Positions 1-8,886 of a stretch of 47,485 nucleotides of DNA are shown here, one piece after another. Position 1 is the first letter of the stretch; every line of letters starts with the position of its first letter. The notes under the pieces are model-generated. The model was not told the origin of the DNA, did not search any database, and saw nothing but the letters and a program-made list of their open reading frames with translations. The stretch spans positions 1-47,485 of the forward strand of contig NZ_JAKNHJ010000019.1 of the NCBI RefSeq assembly GCF_022133705.1, written 5' to 3'. Source of the DNA: Varibaculum cambriense. GTDB lineage: Bacteria; Actinomycetota; Actinomycetes; Actinomycetales; Actinomycetaceae. The position numbers were made by a program, and so were the translations under genes.

Positions 1-80
1 ACAATCCTCTCAAAAAATCAAAAAAACCTAGGAACAAAACCTGGGACGCTTCAAAGGGTTATGGAGGCAGCGGTAAGTAG

Positions 81-107
81 CCTAAATAACCTAAGTAACC
101 TGGGTAG
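81..107. repeat. Short imperfect 9-bp tandem repeat
   Basis: Three consecutive 9-base units (CCTAAATAA, CCTAAGTAA, CCTGGGTAG) lie in the 150 bases before the first gene. A looser CCTAGG/CCTGGG pair occurs at about 28-46. No coding potential is seen in 1-150. The function is unknown; it may be simple-sequence noise. Confidence 0.5.
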
Positions 108-150
108 GGTACCAGCCACGAACCGGTGGTTTACTGGGTGGGAGGGCGAA

Positions 151-345
151 CTAGACTTCGTCAGGGTAGAGCTGGTGAATAGCTACCGCTAGATCGATAA
201 CTTCCTGTTTACTCATCTCGATCACGAGGCGTCCGCCCCCTAAAGCAGGTAGACGTAACACGACTTCCCGTCCGGCTTCGGTGCGAACTCCGTCCTCGGC
301 TACTTCTAACGGACCATCTCCGGTTCGTGGTTTCATTGCGGCCAT
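151..345 (-). CDS. DUF3117 domain-containing protein
   Basis: This small acidic protein of 64 residues begins with MAAMKPRTGDGPLEV, the hallmark opening of the actinobacterial DUF3117 family. The family is usually about 55-60 residues and has no established function. The C-terminal half (RLVIEMSKQEVIDLAVAI) fits the family pattern of a short beta strand followed by a helix. It is the only gene before the LOG-family gene and is transcribed on the minus strand from a good promoter at about 399-404. The identification rests on the N-terminal signature; the role is unknown. Confidence 0.85.
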   Translation of the reverse strand: MAAMKPRTGDGPLEVAEDGVRTEAGREVVLRLPALGGGRLVIEMSKQEVIDLAVAIHQLYPDEV

Positions 346-398
346 GCTAACCCCCAGAGAGCTAAATCAAAACGGCTGAAACAGCAATTACCTAGCTA

Positions 399-404
399 AT
401 TATA
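399..404 (-). promoter_or_regulatory. Extended -10 promoter for the DUF3117 gene
   Basis: On the minus strand the sequence TGCTATAAT gives a perfect -10 hexamer with the extended TGN element. It lies about 54 bases upstream of the DUF3117 start. No strong -35 hexamer is visible, which is typical of extended -10 promoters. This is an inference from motif match only. Confidence 0.55.
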
Positions 405-509
405 GCAGATTAAGACCTTTACCCGCCTTGCGGCTCGATTAACGCTTGGTGATCCCGGTTAGGGCAGCACAGGGAAGCTGGCAGTAAAAGTGGGCGCTAG
501 GGAGCAGAA

Positions 510-1253
510 TTACCGATCTTGAGGAGCTTTACCGATAATCTCAAGAGCTTCGGCGGGGGTATCAACCAGCTGTATGGAAGCGAATTCCTTCTCCGTAATC
601 ATTCCCAACCCGATTGCCTGCTCCTTTATCCAAGCAAGTAAACCACTCCAATAGCTGCGTCCTACTAGCACGATGGGGAAGGACTGGATCTTGCCGGTTT
701 CTGCCAAGGTGACGGCTTCAAATAGCTCATCTAAAGTGCCGAATCCTCCCGGTAAAACCATAAAACCTTGCGCATATTTCACAAACATGGTTTTGCGAGC
801 GAAAAAGTACCGGAAATAGATCCCCAGCGAAACCCAATCATTGAATACTTGCTCGTGCGGCAGCTCGATTCCTAGCCCCACCGCAATGCCTCCCGCCTCG
901 GTGCAGCCTTTGCAAGTGGCCTCCATTTGTCCCGGTCCGCCCCCAGTAATCACTGCCCAGCCCGACTGAGCTAGGAGTCGGCCAGTTTCTTCCCCCAAAG
1001 CATATTCGGGGGCATCCTGGGAAGTACGCGCGGACCCAAAGACCGAAATAGCCGGTCCCAGTTCTGCTAAGGCCCCGAAGCCCTCGATAAACTCGCTCTG
1101 AATTCTAAGAACTCGCCAAGTGTCGTTGTGAAGCCAGTCAGTATCCTTTTGGGGGCTAAGCAGCCGCTGCTCCGAAGTCTCGGTAGGCATTAGGGCGTTA
1201 CGCATTTGAATGGGACCGCGGCGGTACACGCCATCATTTTTAAAACTTCTCAC
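510..1253 (-). CDS. LOG-family protein (TIGR00730), putative nucleotide 5'-monophosphate phosphoribohydrolase
   Basis: This 247-residue Rossmann-fold protein of the LOG/TIGR00730 family carries the diagnostic motif PGGFGTLDE (about residues 168-176) and GGGPGQMEA (about 103-111). Family members hydrolyse cytokinin riboside or purine nucleotide 5'-monophosphates to free base and ribose 5-phosphate; the substrate here is not known. The reading frame opens with GTG at 1253. A second GTG eight codons on would give a start like that of actinobacterial homologues (YRRGPIQMR), so the first residues are uncertain. In mycobacteria a homologue lies in the same general region as DUF3117 and Mrp. The product is expected to be a cytoplasmic dimer. 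Confidence 0.9.
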   Translation of the reverse strand: MRSFKNDGVYRRGPIQMRNALMPTETSEQRLLSPQKDTDWLHNDTWRVLRIQSEFIEGFGALAELGPAISVFGSARTSQDAPEYALGEETGRLLAQSGWAVITGGGPGQMEATCKGCTEAGGIAVGLGIELPHEQVFNDWVSLGIYFRYFFARKTMFVKYAQGFMVLPGGFGTLDELFEAVTLAETGKIQSFPIVLVGRSYWSGLLAWIKEQAIGLGMITEKEFASIQLVDTPAEALEIIGKAPQDR

Positions 1254-1402
1254 TCGCGAAGCATACCAGTAAGCAGTTGAACCCTTAGTTAACAGCGCCG
1301 AAACATTGGATAGCTCGCCACTGCAAAATAAGGAAAACTGCTAGTAGCGACCGTTGAGCGCTTAACTAAAATGTTCCCTCAAAGGGGAGAAATATCGCCC
1401 GC

Positions 1403-2044
1403 CTACTCAGGCGGACAATAAACCCCCACAGCTAGTCCATCACCACAGGTGAGCACATTGGCAATGAAACGTTCATCGTTCAGCAACGCCGTAACCGCTT
1501 GCCGCATTTGGGTAGTTTCCATTTCGCGGCGCGCCGGGTCTCCCACCTGATCCATCCAGAGGGCGTGCACGATTGCCACCATACCGCCGGGACGCAGAAT
1601 CCGAGTTGCTTGTTCAATATAGCTGGAGATTTCCCTTACGTCTGCATCAATTACCACCAGGTCGTAGGCGGCACCTGCCATGCGAGGGAGTACTTCCAGC
1701 GCATGACCATTGATGAGACGGGTACGATTTGATTTCTGGGTGGCGAGGCGGAAAGCGGTACGGGCTGCTTGCTGGAACTCGGATTCGGAATCAATGGTGG
1801 TAAGTACCCCGTTCTCAGACATTCCAGCCAGCAGATATAAACCCGAAACTCCCGCTCCGGTACCAATTTCGAAAACAGCTTTTGCGCCACAGGCAGCCGA
1901 TAACATCCGCAAAGCAGCTCCGGTGGCAGGAGAAACTGGGGCAGCCCCCATTTCTACCGCGGCGGTTCGAGCCGCCGCGGTGATTTCGTCTTCAACCACC
2001 TGAGACTCAGTCCAGTCCCAACTTAAAGCTTTGTTGTTATTCAT
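1403..2044 (-). CDS. Class I SAM-dependent O-methyltransferase
   Basis: This 213-residue protein has the class I methyltransferase fold of the COMT-like (Methyltransf_3) family. The SAM-binding loop VFEIGTGAGVSGLYLL lies near residues 58-73, and the acidic strand YDLVVIDAD near 127-135 supplies the metal or substrate site typical of cation-dependent O-methyltransferases. The start ATG at 2044 is preceded by GAGGAAG at good spacing. The next gene upstream on the same strand is mrp, 60 bases away. In mycobacteria a homologue sits close to sigE and mrp, so the context is conserved. The acceptor substrate is unknown. Confidence 0.88.
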   Translation of the reverse strand: MNNNKALSWDWTESQVVEDEITAAARTAAVEMGAAPVSPATGAALRMLSAACGAKAVFEIGTGAGVSGLYLLAGMSENGVLTTIDSESEFQQAARTAFRLATQKSNRTRLINGHALEVLPRMAGAAYDLVVIDADVREISSYIEQATRILRPGGMVAIVHALWMDQVGDPARREMETTQMRQAVTALLNDERFIANVLTCGDGLAVGVYCPPE

Positions 2045-2104
2045 TACGACTTCCTCGCTAGCGGATTTACGCTTGCAACCAGTTTACGTAACCAGCTCCG
2101 TAAC

Positions 2105-3226
2105 TTACAGGGGTTTAACGCCCAGGTTTCGTCCGGCAAGTGAACGGGTACGCTTAGCCAGTGCCTTGGCGACCTGGTTAATAGCTTGGGAGGCCGGGGA
2201 ATCAGGATGCATAGCCACTACCGGAGTTCCCTGGTCAGATCCTTCCCGCAAAGCGATATCTAGGGGGACGTTAGCCAGAACCGGCACTTCGTATCCTAGT
2301 TGAGCGCTGAGGCGTCCGGCCACCATGTCTCCGCCACCGGTACCGAATAAATGCAGTTTACTGCCATCTTCTTGCGGAAGATATGACATGTTTTCGATTA
2401 CCCCGATGACTCGCTGTTCGGTTTGCGCTCCGATGACTCCGGCGCGCTCGGCAACTTCTGCCGCCGCCACCTGCGGGGTAGTTACCACCAGGATTTCTGA
2501 ACCTGGCAGCAACTGGGAAATCGAAATAGCGACATCTCCGGTTCCCGGAGGTAGATCCAGCAGTAATACATCCAGGTCGCCCCAGTAAACATCCGCTAAG
2601 AACTGTTGGAGGGCACGGTGCAGCATAGGGCCGCGCCAAACTACCGGCTGCCCGTCCGGAACGAACATGCCGATAGAAATCACTTTTACTCCGCCGGCAA
2701 CCGGGGGAACAATCATGCCATCAATCACGGTTGGTTCTTCCGCGACCCCTAGCATTCTAGGAATCGAAAAACCATAAATATCAGCATCTAGCACCCCAAC
2801 TTTGAGACCTTGGGAGGCCAGAGCTAAAGCCAAGTTGGCGGTCATCGAAGATTTACCGACTCCGCCTTTACCAGAAGTAATCGCGTAGACTCGGGTCAGA
2901 TTATCGGGTTGGGTAAAGGGAATCACATTTTGCGGCCCCGAAAGTTTTTCTTTCAGCGAGGCTCGTTGCTCCTCATCCATGACCCCCATTTCTACGGTCA
3001 CTGCACTTACGCCGGGAACTTTAGAGACTTCCTCTTGGACATCTTTTTCGATTACCGATTGCAGGGGACAACCTGCGATAGTCAAATCAACACCGACTTT
3101 GACCGCGCCGTCCTCGCCAATAGAAATTTCGCGCACCATATCTAGGTCGGTAATTGCCCGTCCTAGTTCGGGATCGATTACCCGACTTAGTGCCTGCCTA
3201 ATCGCGTCTTCGTTTAACTGACTCAT
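2105..3226 (-). CDS. mrp: Mrp/NBP35-family Fe-S cluster carrier ATPase
   Basis: Mrp is a P-loop ATPase that carries Fe-S clusters to apoproteins. The 373-residue protein starts with an MIP18/DUF59 domain (about residues 5-75, with IDPELGRAITDLDMV and a conserved Cys in IAGCPLQS). The ATPase domain follows, with the deviant Walker A GKGGVGKSS (about 118-126) and the second motif DLPPGTGD. The frame is open upstream to 3262; I chose the ATG at 3226 because homologues begin about here, although the GGAGG lies only two bases before it. The ATG at 3235 is an alternative. The usual CxxC of many Mrp proteins is not obvious in the C-terminal region. Confidence 0.9.
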   Translation of the reverse strand: MSQLNEDAIRQALSRVIDPELGRAITDLDMVREISIGEDGAVKVGVDLTIAGCPLQSVIEKDVQEEVSKVPGVSAVTVEMGVMDEEQRASLKEKLSGPQNVIPFTQPDNLTRVYAITSGKGGVGKSSMTANLALALASQGLKVGVLDADIYGFSIPRMLGVAEEPTVIDGMIVPPVAGGVKVISIGMFVPDGQPVVWRGPMLHRALQQFLADVYWGDLDVLLLDLPPGTGDVAISISQLLPGSEILVVTTPQVAAAEVAERAGVIGAQTEQRVIGVIENMSYLPQEDGSKLHLFGTGGGDMVAGRLSAQLGYEVPVLANVPLDIALREGSDQGTPVVAMHPDSPASQAINQVAKALAKRTRSLAGRNLGVKPL

Positions 3227-3376
3227 GACCTCCATCCTATATGGCGCAAGCCAATACCTCACTTTTAGCTAAGCTAATGGCGATACCGCTTAAGGCTCGC
3301 TTCGAAGGAGCCGGCGGGTAAGGTTGAACGGATAAGGGGAGGTTCCTGGTGTCCGGCTTGACCGGTTAGACTATAA

Positions 3377-3886
3377 TTATTCTTCGGTTTCGCGCCGTTG
3401 TTTGTGTTCGTCTTCGTCCTTAAGTTCATCTAAGAGGTCGCGCAGTTCCCCGCGCACGAAATCTCGGGTTGCCACTTCCGACATAGATAGGCGCAATGAA
3501 GCAATCTCCCGAGTGAGATATTCGATTTCGGCATGGTTCTTTTCCGCGCGGCGTCGGTCTTGTTCCGCAGAAACTCGATCGCGGTCATCTTGTCGGTTTT
3601 GAGCCAATAAAATCAGGGGAGAAGCATAAGAAGCCTGCAGGGAAAGCATGAGAGTCAGGGCAGTAAATCCCAGGGCGGCACTGTCGAAACGCCAGGCCTC
3701 CGGAGCCCAGGAGTTCCAAGCTAGCCACAGAACGACGAATACCGTCAAGTAAACCAAAAATTGGGGAGTTCCCTGGAAGCGCGCGAAAGACTCCGAAACC
3801 TGCCCGACGCCCTCGGACTGTAAATTGATACGCGGGAGCCGAAAACGACGTTTCCTTTCGCGGGGAGTGTCAAGCCTGTCCGCCAT
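3377..3886 (-). CDS. DUF1003 family membrane protein
   Basis: This is a 169-residue protein with two predicted transmembrane segments in the middle (about residues 43-60 and 70-95), separated by a short acidic and aromatic loop (NSWAPEAWRFD). This layout is typical of DUF1003 (COG4420). The charged C-terminal half (about 96-169) looks helical or coiled-coil and is rich in Arg, Glu and Asp. Its start overlaps the end of the MgtE-like gene by 17 bases, so the two are probably translationally coupled. The pairing of a DUF1003 gene directly after an MgtE_N/CBS gene is common in actinobacteria and suggests a role in ion handling, but no function is established. Confidence 0.85.
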   Translation of the reverse strand: MADRLDTPRERKRRFRLPRINLQSEGVGQVSESFARFQGTPQFLVYLTVFVVLWLAWNSWAPEAWRFDSAALGFTALTLMLSLQASYASPLILLAQNRQDDRDRVSAEQDRRRAEKNHAEIEYLTREIASLRLSMSEVATRDFVRGELRDLLDELKDEDEHKQRRETEE

Positions 3887-5183
3887 CTTCGATCCTTTCT
3901 CTTTCCATCGCTAAATCGGTTTCGTCTTCGTCCGCATCGCGCCAATCCTCAGGTAAGAGGTGATCGAGGACGTCATCAACACTAACTGCCCCTAAAAGAT
4001 GTCGATTCTTATCAACTACCGGAACTGCGGTCAGGTTATAGGTAGCCAGCAGTCTGGTCACCGTGCCGATACCGGCAGAGGGATCCACTCCCTTAAGATC
4101 GTCATCTAGGATCTGTCCCACCAAGGTTTGTGGCGGCTCGCGTAGGGCTTTTTGGATATGGACTGCCCCCAGGAAACGGCCGGTGGGAGTCTCGGTGGGG
4201 GGACGGCACACGCATACCATTGCTGCCAGCGCCGGGGGTATATCTTTGCGCCGCACGTGGGCTAATAAAGTGGCTACATCTGCATCGGGTGGCAAAATCA
4301 CGGGAGTGGTGGTCATTAAACCCCCGGCAGTCCGTTCCCCATAGGCCATTAGGCGCCGAACATCCGCCGCCTCTTCGGGTTCCATTTCTGCCAGTAATAT
4401 CTGCGCCTGTTTTTCGGGCAGTTCATTTACCAAGTCGGTGGCATCGTCCGGTTGCATCACATCCAAGATATCGGCGGCTCGCGCCACATCGAGAGAGGTC
4501 AGGATAGAGACTCGATCCTCTTGACCTAGCTCTTCAAGTACGTCAGCTAAGCGGTCATCTCCTAACTGTGCTGCCACCTCTAAGCGCCGCTCTTCAGGTA
4601 GATCAGCCAAGACATCGGCCACATCCGCAGCTTTGGCGTCCTCTAATTGAGCTAGTAGGGTGGTTGCCTCCTGGGGGAGCACTGATTTACGCAGGTGAGA
4701 TACTTCGGAAGGGTCAATTAGCATGGTTTCTCCGCGGCTAAGAGCCAGCGCGGAAGTTACTCGCTGCACATAGAGCTTGGTGATATACCAGTCACGACGA
4801 TCATCCTGTTCCATGCACATATCCTGGATTTTTACGTCTCCAGAACCGTCTCGCATCGCCAAGACCCGATCCATAAGCTCGCCCATAACCATGGTCTCTG
4901 CTACCCGCTGTTGGAACTGACGAATATTAACCAGTCCCGTGGTGATAACTTGCCCAGGTTGGATCGCCACTATCCGGGTTACCGGAACGAACACCCTCCG
5001 GTGTCCGGCCACCTCAACTACCAAACCCACCACCGTGGGCAGGCCGGTAAAACGCAAAACAATAATTACATCGGTTACCCTGCCGATTTCATCTCCTACC
5101 GGGTCAAATACGCGAGTTCCTGCCAATTTGCCAATGAAAACGCGTGAACCGATGGGTTTAATTGAATGCTTGGCGTGCTCCAT
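3870..5183 (-). CDS. MgtE intracellular N-domain / CBS protein (PRC-barrel start, no transport domain)
   Basis: The protein has 437 residues from the chosen ATG at 5183. A PRC-barrel-like segment comes first (about residues 10-75, FDPVGDEIGRVTDV). It is followed by an MgtE_N superhelical domain (about 185-280, repeated acidic helices such as DVLADLPEERRLEV) and two CBS domains (about 290-415). The membrane pore of true MgtE magnesium channels is absent, so it is a soluble Mg2+- or nucleotide-sensing homologue rather than a transporter. The frame stays open to 5255, but the residues before 5183 do not resemble the family. It overlaps the DUF1003 gene. The partner and function are unproven. Confidence 0.85.
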   Translation of the reverse strand: MEHAKHSIKPIGSRVFIGKLAGTRVFDPVGDEIGRVTDVIIVLRFTGLPTVVGLVVEVAGHRRVFVPVTRIVAIQPGQVITTGLVNIRQFQQRVAETMVMGELMDRVLAMRDGSGDVKIQDMCMEQDDRRDWYITKLYVQRVTSALALSRGETMLIDPSEVSHLRKSVLPQEATTLLAQLEDAKAADVADVLADLPEERRLEVAAQLGDDRLADVLEELGQEDRVSILTSLDVARAADILDVMQPDDATDLVNELPEKQAQILLAEMEPEEAADVRRLMAYGERTAGGLMTTTPVILPPDADVATLLAHVRRKDIPPALAAMVCVCRPPTETPTGRFLGAVHIQKALREPPQTLVGQILDDDLKGVDPSAGIGTVTRLLATYNLTAVPVVDKNRHLLGAVSVDDVLDHLLPEDWRDADEDETDLAMERERIEDGGQA

Positions 5184-5311
5184 ATCTCTAACTCTACTTG
5201 AAGATTGAAGCGGGCAAGGCTTTAGCCAAATTGCAGTAATTTCTCTAGCAGACAATACCCGTTTGTTAGCAGGTCAAGCGGGGTAGCTAGATTCGCCGGC
5301 GGCAAAATTTT

Positions 5312-5329
5312 ACGGGCATTACGGGCATT
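5312..5329. repeat. Two adjacent ACGGGCATT copies in a divergent promoter region
   Basis: The 9-base unit ACGGGCATT occurs twice in direct succession between the MgtE-like gene (minus) and the general-stress-like gene (plus). It could be a regulator-binding direct repeat. No other evidence supports a function. Confidence 0.4.
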
Positions 5330-5368
5330 AGTTTTGCAATGCGTTGATCCTCAATAGACACTTAGGCT

Positions 5369-6142
5369 ATGGCTTTTCCTCGAAACCGCATGGTAAACGC
5401 AGCTCTCCAAGGGCAGGATTTGGCGATCTTCTCCTCGAAAGAAGACGTGGAAGAAGCCATTAATTACTTAAAATCTAAAGATTTCCCATTGCAGCAACTT
5501 CTGGTACAAGAGCGCGGGCTAACTCGTTCCAATCAAGTAGTTGGGATTGTTACCTGGCCGAAGGCTCTGCTGGCTGGTTTTTCTCGTGGCCTGATGATGG
5601 GAATTTTCTTTGCGCTACTATTTGTGCTTTGGAAACCTTCCTGGGCGGTTTTTGCGCCCCTAGTGATTGCAGCTTTCGCCCTTCTGACCGCAATTGAGCG
5701 TCTAGTTGCCTGGGCGCTGCGCTCTTCGGGTGCGGGCTACCCGATTGCCTATGCCTCCTCCCTTACCGGACAAGAGCACGTACTCATGACCGCCGCCGAT
5801 TACTATATTGCCCGGCGTCACCTCCTGGACGATTCCCGCTTCCAAGCGGCCGTAGTGGAACAGGATGCCCCTAGTAGCGTCGATGATGGGCCTACCCAGT
5901 TCGGATCCCGCCTGGACGAGCGTCCTCGTTTCGGGGTTCGCCTAAGTCCCAAGGCACGCAAGCAACTGCGGGCACAGCAAACACAGGTAAACGAACAGCG
6001 CCCCGCCACTGGCTCAGGTAGCCCTGAGGTAGCAGCTCCGCAAACTTCTACCCCAGATACGAAAGACCTATCCGGGCAGCCGACTCAGGGGCAAACCGGG
6101 CAGGCGGAACCCGAAAACAGTGAGCTAAACGACGCTCATTAG
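5369..6142 (+). CDS. General stress protein 17M-like membrane protein
   Basis: This 257-residue protein has an N-terminal alpha/beta domain like general stress protein 17M (about residues 17-60, LAIFSSKEDVEEAINYL). Two transmembrane helices follow (about 70-92 and 94-112), then a low-complexity Gln/Pro/Thr-rich tail (about 200-257). A gene of this type lies beside the MgtE-like gene in mycobacteria as well, so the neighbourhood is conserved. No good Shine-Dalgarno is seen before the ATG at 5369. A promoter-like pair (TTTTGC at 5332, TAGACA at 5355) would start transcription at about the ATG, so a leaderless mRNA is possible. The molecular role is unknown. Confidence 0.8.
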   Translation: MAFPRNRMVNAALQGQDLAIFSSKEDVEEAINYLKSKDFPLQQLLVQERGLTRSNQVVGIVTWPKALLAGFSRGLMMGIFFALLFVLWKPSWAVFAPLVIAAFALLTAIERLVAWALRSSGAGYPIAYASSLTGQEHVLMTAADYYIARRHLLDDSRFQAAVVEQDAPSSVDDGPTQFGSRLDERPRFGVRLSPKARKQLRAQQTQVNEQRPATGSGSPEVAAPQTSTPDTKDLSGQPTQGQTGQAEPENSELNDAH

Positions 6143-6179
6143 CACTGGTAGTTGCCTCAGGGGTATATTTAAGGAAGTT

Positions 6180-6212
6180 CCGGCGCTGCGACCCTAATCC
6201 CGCCGGTTTTTT
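6180..6212 (+). terminator. Rho-independent terminator before typA
   Basis: CCGGCG (6180-6185) pairs with CGCCGG (6201-6206) around a 15-base loop and is followed by six T (6207-6212). It lies 38 bases after the general-stress-like gene and about 40 bases before typA, so it separates their transcripts. Confidence 0.55.
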
Positions 6213-6253
6213 CATGCGCGAGTTAACGCTCGGAACCAAATAAGGAGGCGCGG

Positions 6254-8179
6254 ATGAAGGTTCGCCAGGATTTGCGAAATGTGGCAATCGTTGCCCACGT
6301 AGACCACGGAAAAACTACCTTAGTAGACAAAATGCTCTGGGAATCGGGTGCCTTCGGTGACCATGCCAGCGTAGAAAAAACCGGCGAACGGGTGATGGAT
6401 TCTGGCGACTTGGAACGGGAAAAAGGGATCACTATCCTCGCGAAAAACACCGCCGTGCATTATGCGGGTAAAGCAGCGCAAAATGTGGGAGTCAGCGAAG
6501 GAATCACTATTAACGTGATCGATACCCCCGGGCACGCTGATTTCGGGGGAGAAGTAGAGCGCGCCCTCTCGATGGTTGATGGGGTAGTACTGCTGGTAGA
6601 TGCCGCCGAAGGGCCTCTGCCGCAAACCCGGTTTGTACTGCGCAAGGCGCTTGCCGCCCGTCTGCCGGTGATCGTGGTAATTAATAAGGTTGACCGCCCA
6701 GATTCTCGGATAGAAGAAGTAGAAGCCGAAACCGTTGACCTGTTATTGTCTTTAGCACAAGACCTGGTTGACGAGGGCGAAGAAGTAGATTTAGATTCCT
6801 TGCTGGACGTTCCGGTGCTGTATTGTTCGGCAAAAGCAGGCTGCTGTTCCTGGGAAAAACCAGCTCGCGGGCAGCTGCCAGGAAGTGACCTCCACGATCT
6901 ATTCGATGCCATTATTAACCGGATTCCCGGGCCGGAATACGACCCGGATGCCCCCTTGGCTGCTCATGTGACTAACTTGGATTCTTCGCCCTTCCTAGGA
7001 CGCCTGGCCTTGCTGCGGATTCATAACGGTACTTTGCGGCAAGGAGAACACGTAGGTTGGGCACGCCACGACGGTTCAATAACCGATGTGAAGCTAACTG
7101 AGCTGCTAGCCACTTTTGGTTTGGAACGTAAAAGCGTTGAGGAAGCCCACGCGGGAGATATCGTGGCGGTAGCGGGCATTCCCGAAATCACCATTGGGGA
7201 ATCCTTGGTGGATCTAGATAATCCGCAGCCTCTACCGCTGATAAAAGTAGATGACCCGGCTATCTCGATGACTATCGGTACCAACACTTCTCCGCTGGCA
7301 GGCCGGGTTAAAGGGCATAAGCTCACGGCGCGGCAAGTTAAAGATCGCCTAGATCGCGAACTCATCGGGAACGTGTCCTTGAAAGTACTGCCAACCGAAC
7401 GTCCAGACGCCTGGGAAGTGCAAGGGCGGGGAGAACTGGCGTTAGCGATTTTGATTGAGCAGATGCGCCGGGAAGGCTTCGAGCTCACTGCCGGTAAACC
7501 GCAGGTGGTAACCAAAGAGATTGACGGGAAAACCCATGAGCCGATGGAGCAAATGACCATCGATGTACCCGAAGACTACCTAGGTAAAGTCACCGAGTTA
7601 ATGGCGGCGCGTAAAGGAAAACTCCAGACTATGTCGAATCATGGTACCGGCTGGGTGCGCCTGATTTTCCGGGTACCGGCTCGCGGTCTGATTTCCTTCC
7701 GTTCCAAGTTCCTAACCGAGACTCGCGGCTCGGGGATTGCTTCTTCTATTGCTGACGGTTATGCACCTTGGCAAGGCACAATTACCCGCCGTCAGAGCGG
7801 TTCTCTGGTGTCAGATCGTGCCGGAAAATCAACCCCCTATGCCCTGATTCAGCTGCAAGAACGGGGCAGTTTTATTATTCAACCCGGCAGCGAAGTCTAT
7901 GAGGGGCAAGTAGTAGCAGAAAATCCACGCGGAGAAGATATGGATGTCAATATCACTCGCGAAAAGAAGCAAACCAATATGCGCTCTTCTACTGCCGATG
8001 CCTTCGAAGGGTTAGTACCTCCTCGGGTACTGACTTTGGAGGAGTCTTTAGAATTTGCGGCCGAGGACGAATGCGTGGAAGTTACCCCGGAAGAGATCCG
8101 GATTCGCAAAGTGGTATTAAGTGCGCAGGATCGTTTCAAAATTGCCTCCCGCAGACGCCGTCAAGAACGCGGAGAATAG
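6254..8179 (+). CDS. typA: Translational GTPase TypA/BipA
   Basis: TypA is an EF-G-like ribosome-associated GTPase involved in ribosome assembly and stress growth. The 641-residue protein has the G1 loop AHVDHGKTT (about residues 14-22), G3 DTPGHADF and G4 NKVD in the N-terminal GTPase domain. EF-Tu domain 2-like and EF-G C-terminal regions follow ([18 protein letters not shown]). It is slightly longer than the usual 610 or so residues because of an insertion before G3 and a longer C terminus, as often seen in actinobacteria. The start is fixed by AAGGAGG at good spacing before the ATG at 6254. It is convergent with the small gene at 8205. Confidence 0.95.
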   Translation: MKVRQDLRNVAIVAHVDHGKTTLVDKMLWESGAFGDHASVEKTGERVMDSGDLEREKGITILAKNTAVHYAGKAAQNVGVSEGITINVIDTPGHADFGGEVERALSMVDGVVLLVDAAEGPLPQTRFVLRKALAARLPVIVVINKVDRPDSRIEEVEAETVDLLLSLAQDLVDEGEEVDLDSLLDVPVLYCSAKAGCCSWEKPARGQLPGSDLHDLFDAIINRIPGPEYDPDAPLAAHVTNLDSSPFLGRLALLRIHNGTLRQGEHVGWARHDGSITDVKLTELLATFGLERKSVEEAHAGDIVAVAGIPEITIGESLVDLDNPQPLPLIKVDDPAISMTIGTNTSPLAGRVKGHKLTARQVKDRLDRELIGNVSLKVLPTERPDAWEVQGRGELALAILIEQMRREGFELTAGKPQVVTKEIDGKTHEPMEQMTIDVPEDYLGKVTELMAARKGKLQTMSNHGTGWVRLIFRVPARGLISFRSKFLTETRGSGIASSIADGYAPWQGTITRRQSGSLVSDRAGKSTPYALIQLQERGSFIIQPGSEVYEGQVVAENPRGEDMDVNITREKKQTNMRSSTADAFEGLVPPRVLTLEESLEFAAEDECVEVTPEEIRIRKVVLSAQDRFKIASRRRRQERGE

Positions 8180-8204
8180 GTGATTTTTAAGTCATTCGGG
8201 GTGG

Positions 8205-8438
8205 CTAGATTTTCGGCGGGGGAGGAACCCGTTTCCCAGTGACCATTTTTTCTGCCGGCACTGTCACCGGCCCTTTGCGGGTTAAAATAGTGACGCTAGC
8301 AGGGCTTACGTCCATAACTTCCCCGAGGGCATCATAGAGTCCGTCTGCTTCTCGCCGGCGCAAAACTACCCGTTCGCCTACTTTCCAAGATAGCCAAGGC
8401 AGGCGCGGCGGCGGTTTCTGATTGCCCACAAACTTCAT
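8205..8438 (-). CDS. Small SH3-like protein, resembling the N-terminal domain of cg3035/Rv0428c-type acetyltransferases
   Basis: This 77-residue protein has a beta-rich core (WKVGERVVLRRR, DALGEVMDV, SVTILTRKGPVTVPAEK) that resembles the short domain preceding the GNAT domain in cg3035/Rv0428c-type acetyltransferases. Here it stands alone with no acetyltransferase part. The ends are basic and proline-rich (KPPPRLPWL, RVPPPPK). It is divergent from fdxA, with starts about 38 bases apart, and similar small proteins beside fdxA-dapC occur in other actinobacteria. No catalytic residues are visible, and the function is unknown. Confidence 0.7.
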   Translation of the reverse strand: MKFVGNQKPPPRLPWLSWKVGERVVLRRREADGLYDALGEVMDVSPASVTILTRKGPVTVPAEKMVTGKRVPPPPKI

Positions 8439-8476
8439 AGTGAGATACTAGCAATATCGGAACTTAAGGAGAATAT

Positions 8477-8803
8477 ATGACTTACGTAATCGCTGAACCC
8501 TGCGTAGATGTTAAGGATAAAGCCTGCGTCGATGAGTGTCCCGTAGATTGTATTTACGAGGGAAAGCGCTCGCTTTATATTCACCCTGAAGAATGCGTAG
8601 ACTGTGGGGCTTGCGAACCGGTATGCCCGGTTGAAGCCATTTTCTACGAAGATGACTTGCCGGAAGAATGGGCAGACTACTACCGCGCCAACGTAGACTT
8701 TTTCGAACTTAAGGGCTTGGGATCTCCGGGAGGAGCCTCCAGCGTGGGCGCCACCGGCTATGACGATCCTATGATCGAGAAGCTACCTGCCCGCGAGGAA
8801 TAA
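8477..8803 (+). CDS. fdxA: 7Fe ferredoxin (3Fe-4S and 4Fe-4S)
   Basis: This 108-residue ferredoxin has an N-terminal C-x7-C-x3-C-P motif (CVDVKDKACVDECP), which normally binds a 3Fe-4S cluster. A full C-x2-C-x2-C-x3-C-P motif (CVDCGACEPVCP) binds 4Fe-4S. The C-terminal extension is typical of FdxA from actinobacteria. It is a cytoplasmic low-potential electron carrier. A strong ribosome site (AAGGAG) lies eight bases before the ATG. The adjacency to dapC is conserved in mycobacteria and streptomycetes. Confidence 0.95.
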   Translation: MTYVIAEPCVDVKDKACVDECPVDCIYEGKRSLYIHPEECVDCGACEPVCPVEAIFYEDDLPEEWADYYRANVDFFELKGLGSPGGASSVGATGYDDPMIEKLPAREE

Positions 8804-8886
8804 TCCCCGGGGATTGAGGGTGAGTTATCGGTTTTTACCTTTGGACGTGGCGGCTGGCGCCCAGGCGACTGTCATAGGGTGAATGC

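Noticed and set aside
4130-4507. Open frame of 125 codons on the plus strand inside the MgtE-like gene
   Set aside because: It is antisense to a clear gene, has no ribosome site, and its sequence is Pro/Arg-rich as expected from the opposite strand of GC-rich coding DNA.
6460-7560. Long minus-strand frames (150 and 179 codons) opposite typA
   Set aside because: They are Ser/Arg/Pro-rich shadows of typA codons without starts or signals. typA itself is fully supported by motifs.
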